18,953 bases of DNA, taken from positions 1-18,953 of the forward strand of contig NZ_BJXB01000055.1 in assembly GCF_007990775.1 (NCBI RefSeq). The letters run 5' to 3'. Shown one piece after another: positions 15,301 to 18,953 of this stretch. Positions within the stretch are counted from its first letter, which is position 1; the number at the start of each line of letters is the position of its first letter. The position numbers and the translations under genes were made by a program. Source of the stretch: Deinococcus cellulosilyticus NBRC 106333 = KACC 11606. Lineage in GTDB: Bacteria; Deinococcota; Deinococci; Deinococcales; Deinococcaceae. Under the pieces are notes generated by a model. That model had not been told where the DNA came from and did no database searches. It saw nothing but the letters and a program-made list of their open reading frames with translations.

Positions 15301-18123
15301 GGAAGTATTAAAGATGAGGTTTCACAATCTTTAATCGGTACTAAGTATTATTACTCCTATTGTCTTTATAAGTACAATTTTGAGACTAAAACTTTGGAAT
15401 GCGAGACAAATTATTATAATGCACCTAAATATGGATTCTGGGCTAATCGTAAAGAATACAATTATGATGATTATAATCAATCTAACTCGAATTTTGTTAC
15501 GAAGGGAGAGAAATTCGATATTTCTTATTATGAAAATACCAATTTACCGCAGAATTTTGATGACATAGTGACATTTATCAATAATAATAACAGTAAGGCG
15601 GAGAATAAGCGAAAAGAGTTTAAAACTTATTTTACGCAGGAGGGTTATGTTGCTCAAGAAGAACAGCCTTATTCCAGAGATGAAAAGATTACGGACAACA
15701 AGAAATATGGTTTAGATTCAAGAGGGAATCGAATCAACTTCTATTCTAATGACAATGCTGGTTTTATTAAACAGTATGATGCGGATCAAAAGATGAGTAG
15801 TTTTTCTCTGCAAAAAGGGTCTATCACTTACTGGAATCAATTTATTCATGATCCATTTGGAAATATGGTAATGAACAGCTCTGGAGGAATTAAACAGAGT
15901 CCTGAAGGGGCTCCAAGTCCTCAACATTACGTGATTCGTGACTTTACTTCCATTCACTACAGCGGCAATGAACCTCAATTTTCACGTCACCGCGAAGGGG
16001 AAATTGGATCAAAGTACAACCCAGAAGCGATCAAGCATTACTTCTTGTGGTTCTTCACAGGATTTGAAGGTGCAGTGGAATTTAAAGACACGTACAGCAA
16101 ACCCGGAGAAAACAACCAGCAGTTCAAAGATGCGTTGTACTCTCTGGCTGACTCCCGAACAGACGTTGTGGCCTGGAGTGGGGTTGTCCCGTTCGATGCC
16201 GACACAAAGACCACCGATGACCTCAGGTTGCCTGCCAGCATCACTGATGAAATCGCTCCTCTGGAACTCATAGAACCTTCTGCCCCACGCTTGGAGAATC
16301 CATCTGACGACTTGACAAGCCCTGCATCTGGAGGCATGGCTACTCAAGGTCAAGTGGTCGGAACCTCTGGTGAAATGGACAATTCAGGCTTTGGCATTCG
16401 AATAGTGGGCACCCTGGGCACCCCTGGTGATGCTCCTGATGGGAATCTGGAGAGTGGTATTGAACCTCATCCTCAGACCGAAAGTGGATTTGGAGTGCGC
16501 TTCGACACCCTGACCCGCACACCTTCTGCATCCGTAGAGCAGGATCGCTTGCCTGACTCTGTGACTGGCACTGGTATTGAGCAACTGACCGTTGAGACAG
16601 ACCCTTCCTGGAACTTCGGAGAGGATGACACAGAGTTGAAACCCCCAGTAGACACAGGTGCACCTGACCTTGGAACCACCCCTAGTGAGGACACCAGTGC
16701 ACTCTTGCCACCAAAAGGTGGTGAAGGCGATATGGATCTTCCTGATCCAGGGGTGCCTGGCGCAAGTGATGGCATTTCTGGATTGCTGCCTCCAGGTGAA
16801 CTTGAACCTGACTTGAGCATTAATCTTTTGGGGTTGAACGCACAGCAACAACAACTCTACGATTTTCTGAATTTGTTCAAAATTAAAGACACCATCATCA
16901 TGGACTATCTCAATCTGCTTACCAAAATGGAGAGTGGAAAGGGCTTCAGTGACTCTGAGGCTGCACGCTCGGGTGAAGTGATGGCTGCCATCCTCATTGG
17001 ATTGTCGCAAGACAAGAGTACGGCTGTATCAATGGTGCTGGCCACCAGGCAAATCAACAATTTTACGAATCTGTTTGAAGATCCCAATGAAAGGGTAGGC
17101 TTCAATCTGACTTTGATCAATGGAGTAATATCGGGTAAATTAACCCCCTATTTTGTGGAGAGTTTGGGTAGTCAAAGTTCTGATGCTCATGCGTTATTCT
17201 TCCCGTTGGGTTACAGTGGTTATAAATGGATGGCCAAGAACCTCTGGCCTTCAACCCTTTTCAAAAATGCGATATTTGGCAGCACTAAGCAGGGAATTAT
17301 TGATCAGTTGGTTTATTATTCAACTTGCACGGTTATATGCTCTAGTGAAACCATTCATTCCCACATGCCGCCTGAGATGCAGGAAGTGGTGGACATGTTG
17401 GATGTTTTCGGGGCGACCTCACTGCTGATGGCAGCTGGCAAATCCACCATGGCATCACTAAAAGGTATATTGGATGATGCAAATCCTTTTGATATCGTTT
17501 ATGTAACGAGACAAAACCTCCACTCACTTGGCTCCCTGGGTGCCCAGAGGGTCAGAGTTATTACACGTGATGGAGCGCCTTCTGGAGCCAAAGCTTTGTA
17601 TGATCAGGCCAAGTATCTGGAAGAATTGTTGCCAGCAGGAAAAGCCAGAAATGGTACCACGGTCGTTGTTGTTCGTTTCATCAATGCAGAGGCCAATAAG
17701 TCAAAAACCCTCATTTTTATCAATTCTCCTGCATCCACAGGCAACATCAAATCAATGCCGAAACAGTGGCGTAGTCTTGGATTTGGAAAATTTGATTATG
17801 GAGGAGACGATGCAGGAAAAACCCTGGGGCAAATCTCGGGAGACGTCATTTGGGTAGGCCAACACGGAATGAAAACAGGAGTTGATACGCATGCCGAAGA
17901 TGTGTTCCGCCAGTTTCTGGAAAGTGGAGCAGCAAAAGGATGGTATCCTGTTGAAGGAGGAGTATCGAAAAACATCTGTCAATGGAAGGGGTGCGATAAA
18001 GTCATCGGTGGATTAACTGTTGATGGACGCAACTTTGAATTCTGGGGAGATGGTTTCAATAAAGGCAATATTCCAAGTAAACCAACCACCACATACAGGG
18101 GTTTTTACTTGCCTAAGAAGTAA
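6352..18123 (+). CDS. giant Sec-exported RHS/YD-repeat polymorphic toxin (3923 aa) with C-terminal deaminase-like domain
   Basis: A single uninterrupted frame. Order by residue: signal peptide 1-26 (cleavage ALA|A); an RHS-type N-terminal module (INLATGNVFLQ near 60-70); YD repeats about 265-520 (YEYDQAGRLV and similar); five tandem beta-sandwich modules about 645-1417; a Cys/Trp-rich insert about 1420-1800; a long YD-repeat block about 1807-2940 (YEYDALGNI, YAYDAVGNL, YQYDALGRL); an AT-rich patch about 2940-3174; an acidic, Pro/Gly-rich linker about 3284-3490; a helical region; and a toxin domain about 3739-3923 (H3847, E3849, C3876, C3881). RHS shells enclose a C-terminal toxin. Bacillus WapA is the closest architecture I know of with a Sec signal plus beta-sandwich modules before the repeats. 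It lacks the standard RHS-associated core (no RYYDP or GRFxSxDP-like motif). A candidate immunity gene follows after 11 bases. The RHS identity is firm; the toxin's activity and export route are inferred. Confidence 0.93.
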   Translation: MKFQQKLSLGLAVLYLSGQFAPFALAAPDLISKVGAGASRIPLAAMSFDAPGFGELGDAINLATGNVFLQVGELNWNNQTNTKVNGTTVDSLDLLKSGYGWNHNPRLRLTLGDGQAFTRFQNLLDPLVLNNANTRTLYLDSGAGDRTAFKYQDPATLGEVPSWIERYKNLDATSVKYYRIEQLNPTEAYQEEWIVVVKVLEGSTPRVVAHHYSPEGNRSTFYKDGAYIDYQQSLDQQYAGATASTQDPDGILGVAPRTQITYSDLDAQSQSTTGRISKVIDAQNRTVDYVWENNQRIKTINYPGSRTVEFLYSGDNLTTVIFKAKSSASSTQDLSRTYKFDYYLVNDTYPGSTTRYNQVLLKSVEREITTSGGTNTASGGTNIAPSTWTNSSAYLKTTYTYQLVNSLPYIKTVETPGEATINYDFKSTVTLTDGSTGSTVKVTQGIKESTYEYDQAGRLVHREEKVTATPSLFPGKYPTFADRYLKWDYRYYKNGLLALTLEPSEDAHYRKATHLIYDSRGRLVRTEVFKENPYDPRYQAKVKLIIDSAARQEYGYGEVLAIKALTVNDAKGVDARLSVLNAPDLTNAALLKDGICSPVRGQDPSYKLCGYTGLPVIKETTPAGTPAQLREYSVDPANGTTNNQSEVVIGTGDGKLPPKGTYRVSFDGKADQNFPVVFGMQDTGGTQVTLTPEWRTYSTTFNFQDQHTLKRFFQVVETSSTLTRWYLRNIHVDYLGADLGNTSSDLFSNFVPSQDLSVSGWYPNLLKPSLRFTQESDGTLVNTLSSADFKNAPNYDATNPSHSAYPNRSGIYMVYGNTTPPYVRPGYYELSFEGKLADTAKVNTMDFSYQFVTAQNLLRTQALTKNWQKYGEVVNVTGPYTSYGFFFSVFENVASNPEWMLKNIKVRYLGTYPSAQTNLLPGPDLTSSSFSGALGTSKPLIVTSTTDMGLVNNLAPADNTARNQSGVSYQVKTDYNAVSGTSAIQPGWYRIGFNARVNSMDASKTLEVFYGPTAELIRSASLNNNWQYFTGEFQLNNTIKSSSILQIFEETASNPSWQLANISVEYLGAQGVQNLLPTNDLTSPLFLGTDAQAKDVQGTNTPQYGKIYTLNNSGLRFQNPTKRYPGRYRVSFDAKTTTAGNSTNVKYGLSSDLNKSQAVTDTWSRLSSVFEVGQETEYPKASTIGQAVPTFADTGVFWMQKDTATPLQVANVTVEYLDGDVLLVPLPKQRWTGFNYVAQSLSRTDQQKTLPITVPSPISGITAQLVDTQNMLAGFDLRTSAWETDDTTTISGVRKAQMPTYGFNTLFNGNAWQIRPNAGYRMRMGGILSAGRYRLTFDARTGSGQNTLYFRLGRGATANTTFNITSTRQTFTYDFVFSSPVDTQGSILAFDTQGGNSWLLGDPKLQYLGATTDGTFNTTPKEVVVYVVPSGIEGMFNPKVKLKASLGIRNNLDASNKAFNLTTMDPQITWTASGAPGGTITSTGSETTFVPAPWSSALAGKDVIYNVTANTGHADAAEDVVNVRAKYMAMTAVTPEYYRGSNNYWTCDSWFLWWCTSGSTKINLRVFKHKLDIRNQLPTWLPKISYRSSISKANFGFQSKGSGCFVIPNPSEYPNVDIWVKLENSNPPLEIKLGPPTAAQTAKVSDTYGEGEEGNCSTSSTLQTGVAMVYDELQPYPLSDILVFTSDGSGGGTIQPASTGSCIAQAPRPMLIASRKPSSRLLMAVGSGITIPGPGDGTGGCGSGDVYMKEESTSSSLGFSNQLALATQGGLRGSSVYVAPVTPVTTDRTLQWDTLADFSAEPRTDYEQLNISNYDADGKLLYSWRPEQADGTESSQGVATTHHYGYAETTVQNQWFRKVSGSVSAERWNYTLASMKGLNFSSADPSVLGIANNNAVRSYVKTTFNDAGLVSQIVKASSNPDGIRTSTQDFVYFDNNVPTSNMYTNWIKTSTVKAVGVGDLVTQYEYDALGNIIKETEEKALNSKVAVTTGEDVTVNVVTTRKFNGFGQKEQESLYTGDSLTADAAWVYSSNGTPIRSWTGTDKNLVYYHYNANGQNDITAAGTPSTVRTVITRTFDLFGNTTTQETNGFKASTTYDSLDRPIEEKNPDGGGFITTYDAYGKENFKGMIDTSAKVLKSTSTFRDVFGFVVAETTKRYDPRASTDHDATVDSTYLLDGYGRPIQESTVADGETLITQYAYDAVGNLRAKLSPQVHVSGTSSLKDERRPVMETLYDGANRIYKQRILLEGSGIQAANIIQANLDTPTQSVFQGTGTDVQWAETRFVYDHLGRQVSSVDPNGYITSTYYDLRDNIVRQDRQVWLATHNASDGYMPTGQSASTRVVSYQGYDASGHVLVTKDPLGYRATKVYDLLGNLIEERNHSNALMASYTYTEDGLQIAKFMPSPTLSSPPTTATTTSSTGQIINNMVAVEAKEYGSSPLPVKTIVPTSTSPLSVSGTTVSGGTATTYTYNHAGLPLTTSTTADGKTTTVTQTYDAFGNNISTINADGFKTTSIYDADGKMLEKKEWAREGSTIDSSAGLSAGFNYKYQYDALGRLTSKVERGLVVKYEYNNLGKVVAETRAVRTTSTVVPPRKYTYYRLDGNKTAETSYGAVVTGTTGNVPSGVSSGNLTKYVLDATGNIITETSVGTRYALGSTTNDGIQQKEYTSNQVYNGLGLRVKRSFEGDADIYVGQQDDFGKKSRTLITVDGNPFTQYDTFWVYDVRGQLKEKWDQVPVTDSAQITKRNYFKYSYNENGQETRNEHDLSVILFNPSAGVNKELSNTAVLLAGTKGSVDTLYNARGQIRQTTVFDRSPKGLDSTATTIDGLYETAGIYNLTTYSFNGDGSLSKLEVKRGNSLSALALVGTKTFQYDGRGREIQQVDSNGSQMKATAIDRYNNAAYVTGQLVDTISPVQSGMWGNKEITITTQYNEGGATSIIATGKDINSFKVTSIPAVGGLISEIRQDWRYGDESEGTRKYFKYDSETGSIKDEVSQSLIGTKYYYSYCLYKYNFETKTLECETNYYNAPKYGFWANRKEYNYDDYNQSNSNFVTKGEKFDISYYENTNLPQNFDDIVTFINNNNSKAENKRKEFKTYFTQEGYVAQEEQPYSRDEKITDNKKYGLDSRGNRINFYSNDNAGFIKQYDADQKMSSFSLQKGSITYWNQFIHDPFGNMVMNSSGGIKQSPEGAPSPQHYVIRDFTSIHYSGNEPQFSRHREGEIGSKYNPEAIKHYFLWFFTGFEGAVEFKDTYSKPGENNQQFKDALYSLADSRTDVVAWSGVVPFDADTKTTDDLRLPASITDEIAPLELIEPSAPRLENPSDDLTSPASGGMATQGQVVGTSGEMDNSGFGIRIVGTLGTPGDAPDGNLESGIEPHPQTESGFGVRFDTLTRTPSASVEQDRLPDSVTGTGIEQLTVETDPSWNFGEDDTELKPPVDTGAPDLGTTPSEDTSALLPPKGGEGDMDLPDPGVPGASDGISGLLPPGELEPDLSINLLGLNAQQQQLYDFLNLFKIKDTIIMDYLNLLTKMESGKGFSDSEAARSGEVMAAILIGLSQDKSTAVSMVLATRQINNFTNLFEDPNERVGFNLTLINGVISGKLTPYFVESLGSQSSDAHALFFPLGYSGYKWMAKNLWPSTLFKNAIFGSTKQGIIDQLVYYSTCTVICSSETIHSHMPPEMQEVVDMLDVFGATSLLMAAGKSTMASLKGILDDANPFDIVYVTRQNLHSLGSLGAQRVRVITRDGAPSGAKALYDQAKYLEELLPAGKARNGTTVVVVRFINAEANKSKTLIFINSPASTGNIKSMPKQWRSLGFGKFDYGGDDAGKTLGQISGDVIWVGQHGMKTGVDTHAEDVFRQFLESGAAKGWYPVEGGVSKNICQWKGCDKVIGGLTVDGRNFEFWGDGFNKGNIPSKPTTTYRGFYLPKK
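7459..7500 (+). repeat. 21-base tandem duplication inside the YD-repeat gene
   Basis: Two adjacent 21-base copies (7459-7479 and 7480-7500) differ at three positions and encode TSGGTNT followed by ASGGTNI. This is a small in-frame duplication, probably in a flexible loop of the shell. Confidence 0.8.
8284..10602 (+). repeat. five tandem beta-sandwich (CBM4/9-like) modules in the giant protein
   Basis: There are five diverged copies at about 8284-8572, 8584-9096, 9103-9570, 9571-10017 and 10162-10602. Shared landmarks are an entry such as NLLPGPDLTS or NLLPTNDLTS (third and fourth copies), a strand of the type PGWYRIGFNAR / PGRYRVSFDAK / AGRYRLTFDAR, a mid-module tryptophan followed by aromatic or polar residues (WRTYS, WQKYG, WQYFT, WSRLS), and a closing strand LxNIxVEYLG. 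This pattern fits the jelly-roll fold of carbohydrate-binding modules of the CBM4/9 type. In this position they may bind the cell's own envelope or a target surface. The repeat structure is plain from the sequence. The sugar-binding role is inference. Confidence 0.75.
15165..15870 (+). other. AT-rich patch within the YD-repeat gene
   Basis: From about 15165 the base and codon use changes abruptly (TAT, AAT, AGA, TTA codons; only 18 G+C in 15421-15480) and returns towards the host pattern near 15880. The reading frame stays open. The encoded stretch (residues about 2940-3174) is rich in Tyr, Asn and Lys but still holds YD-like pieces (LDSRGNRI, HDPFGNMVM). It looks like imported or fast-evolving DNA at the point where the conserved shell meets the variable end. 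Confidence 0.7.
16200..16830 (+). other. acidic, proline/glycine-rich linker before the toxin end
   Basis: Residues about 3284-3493 are low in aromatic residues and rich in Asp, Glu, Pro, Gly, Ser and Thr, with a two-copy motif 33 residues apart (SGFGIRIVGTLGTP from 3345, SGFGVRFDTLTRTP from 3378). It separates the YD shell and AT-rich patch from the helical and deaminase-like C-terminal part. Such a linker is a natural place for proteolytic release. Confidence 0.65.
17566..18120 (+). other. C-terminal toxin domain, cytidine-deaminase-fold signature
   Basis: Residues about 3739-3923 follow the order seen in bacterial toxin deaminases. A first helix (ALYDQAKYLEELLPAGK) is followed by two strands (TTVVVVRFIN, KTLIFINS). 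Then comes a helix carrying HAE (H3847, A3848, E3849), a strand, SKNIC, and the second metal-ligand motif CQWKGC (C3876, C3881). E3849 and C3876 are separated by 26 residues, within the range known for zinc-dependent deaminases. The C-x4-C spacing is wider than the common CxxC but within the C-x(2-4)-C allowed in AID/APOBEC proteins. The proline usually before the first Cys is replaced by Ile. I infer a DNA, RNA or nucleotide deaminase toxin. The substrate cannot be told from sequence. Confidence 0.72.
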
Positions 18124-18124
18124 G

Positions 18125-18130
18125 AAGGAG
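18125..18130 (+). promoter_or_regulatory. ribosome binding site of the candidate immunity gene
   Basis: AAGGAG, four bases before ATG 18135 and two bases after the toxin stop. It decides the start: the in-frame ATG at 18165 has no such motif and lies inside the inverted repeat. Confidence 0.85.
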
Positions 18131-18134
18131 TAAA

Positions 18135-18743
18135 ATGGAACCAAAAAACATTCTTGTAGAACGTATGAGTGATCTCTTTGCCCTGGAAGGGGCAAAGAGA
18201 TCACTCATACCATACTATCTTGGCAAAAAGTATTTAAATATTGAATATGAAGAGATATCTGAAATTCAGGAAGAAGTACGACATATGATTTCATTAATAG
18301 ATCAATACTATTACGAAAAAAAGCAAATTGATAATATGTACTTTGAAAGAATTGAGCATTTGCTTCAACGGCTCCTTGATATGGGTCTTGAGGATACATT
18401 GCCGACCTATAGTGTTCTGATGATAAATGTGGCAATATCTATTATAACATCGAATGAGTCAGTATTGGATTTGGATGATCGTAACGAAGCACTTCGACAT
18501 TTGATTGATAATTATGGTGGAATGATGCTACTACTTGACTATTTGCATAACTATAATGGAGAAGTCTTTGATTTATTATCATTGAGTCAACATAAGTTTG
18601 TATTTTACAACCATGAAAATGACTTTCTGGATAAATTATTAAATAAATTGACAGATTCAGAGTTCGAAGCATGTCTCCAGTACTGCCAGTCTCAAATCGA
18701 GAATGATAAATATGATACTGATAAAATAAAAAAGTACCTTTAG
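18135..18743 (+). CDS. candidate immunity protein for the deaminase-like toxin
   Basis: The protein has 202 residues. It has no signal peptide, so it should be cytoplasmic, where an immunity protein against an internalised toxin must act. It is acidic and reads as mostly helical (EISEIQEEVRHMISLIDQYY, FERIEHLLQRLLDMG, DRNEALRHLIDNYGGMMLLL). It is strongly AT-rich (14 G+C in 18601-18660), unlike the secretin genes, which fits import together with the toxin end. It begins 11 bases after the toxin stop with a strong ribosome binding site, and a terminator follows it, so it closes the transcription unit. I do not recognise its family. The immunity role rests on position, size, acidity and composition. 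A 21-bp perfect inverted repeat occupies codons about 10-26. Confidence 0.75.
   Translation: MEPKNILVERMSDLFALEGAKRSLIPYYLGKKYLNIEYEEISEIQEEVRHMISLIDQYYYEKKQIDNMYFERIEHLLQRLLDMGLEDTLPTYSVLMINVAISIITSNESVLDLDDRNEALRHLIDNYGGMMLLLDYLHNYNGEVFDLLSLSQHKFVFYNHENDFLDKLLNKLTDSEFEACLQYCQSQIENDKYDTDKIKKYL
18163..18210. repeat. perfect 21-bp inverted repeat with 6-base loop
   Basis: The left arm at 18163-18183 (begins GTATGAGTGATC, ends TTTGCCC) is the exact reverse complement of the right arm at 18190-18210; the loop is TGGAAG (18184-18189). The whole 48-base structure lies within the coding sequence and is a multiple of three, as is arm plus loop (27). In mRNA it would form a very stable hairpin just downstream of the start codon. 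It is not followed by a T run, so it is not a standard terminator. Confidence 0.95.
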
Positions 18744-18822
18744 AATTTATGAATACTGCAGATATAATGTTGCGAAATTTATCAAGTCAATACATCATGT
18801 TTTGGATTTCATGTGATACCAT

Positions 18823-18855
18823 ACAGCTCAGGAATATCCTGAGCTGTTTATTTTG
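18823..18855 (+). terminator. rho-independent terminator after the immunity gene
   Basis: ACAGCTCAGG (18823-18832) pairs perfectly with CCTGAGCTGT (18838-18847) around loop AATAT, and is followed by TTATTTT. It sits 80 bases after the last stop codon and closes the gene run. Confidence 0.9.
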
Positions 18856-18953
18856 CGATAAGCCTTTTTTTCGTCTGTAAAAATCAGAAGCTAAAGTGCG
18901 TTTGAAAAGTGTCTGAGACGTAGAAAAATTGCATTTCAAATCAACCTGGCCAG
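18856..18953. other. intergenic sequence at the window end
   Basis: AT-rich sequence after the terminator. I see no gene, RNA or clear promoter in it. Confidence 0.5.

Noticed and set aside
6352..18123. Type VI secretion effector or Tc toxin interpretation of the RHS protein
   Set aside because: It has a Sec signal peptide, and no PAAR, VgrG or TcA/TcB-type domain is visible in it or its neighbours.
18163..18210. Reading the inverted repeat as a transcription terminator between toxin and immunity gene
   Set aside because: It lies inside the immunity coding sequence and is not followed by a T run; a proper terminator exists at 18823-18855.
1..18953. CRISPR arrays, tRNA or rRNA genes, insertion sequences
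   Set aside because: I saw no regularly spaced identical repeats, no cloverleaf or rRNA-like sequence and no transposase-like frame.

Overview
The window looks like accessory DNA from a moderately GC-rich, diderm-type bacterium. My best guess is a Deinococcus-like organism. This rests on the style of the genes (Sec signal peptides, lipoboxes, a secretin, a giant exported YD-repeat protein) and not on any marker gene. One 60-base line early in the giant gene has 32 G+C and another in its repeat core also has 32, while lines in the late AT-rich patch and the last gene have only 14-22, so parts of the window differ clearly in composition.

Layout, all on the + strand. (1) 1-794: the 3' end of an unidentified gene overlaps a SUKH/SMI1-KNR4-type immunity gene that is broken by a single-base frameshift in a T run. 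A possible 51-residue cysteine-rich ORF follows. (2) 891-6311: a tightly packed run of five genes with overlaps or gaps of only a few bases. They encode a small exported protein, a lipoprotein with Ig/FN3-like domains, a lipoprotein subtilisin-family protease with intact catalytic residues, an unusually short secretin, and a small lipoprotein. (3) 6352-18123: one 3923-residue ORF with a Sec signal peptide, YD (RHS) repeats, five tandem beta-sandwich modules, a Cys/Trp-rich insert, a second long YD-repeat block, an AT-rich patch, an acidic/proline linker, and a C-terminal domain with the HAE...CxxxxC signature of a cytidine-deaminase-fold toxin. (4) 18135-18743: an AT-rich gene of unknown family 11 bases downstream, placed as the immunity gene. 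It has a perfect 21-bp inverted repeat inside its 5' coding region. A clear rho-independent terminator (18823-18855) closes the locus.

How the genes may work together (inference): the giant protein resembles Bacillus WapA in architecture (signal peptide, beta-sandwich modules, YD shell, C-terminal toxin). Here it sits in what looks like one transcription unit with its own outer-membrane secretin, a candidate pilotin-like lipoprotein and a surface-anchored protease. The attractive reading is a self-contained delivery cassette. Sec would bring the toxin across the inner membrane, the short secretin would provide the outer pore, and the subtilase would mature or release the toxin. The usual RHS-associated core that cuts the toxin free is not visible, which gives the protease a possible job. 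No type VI, VgrG or PAAR partner is present.
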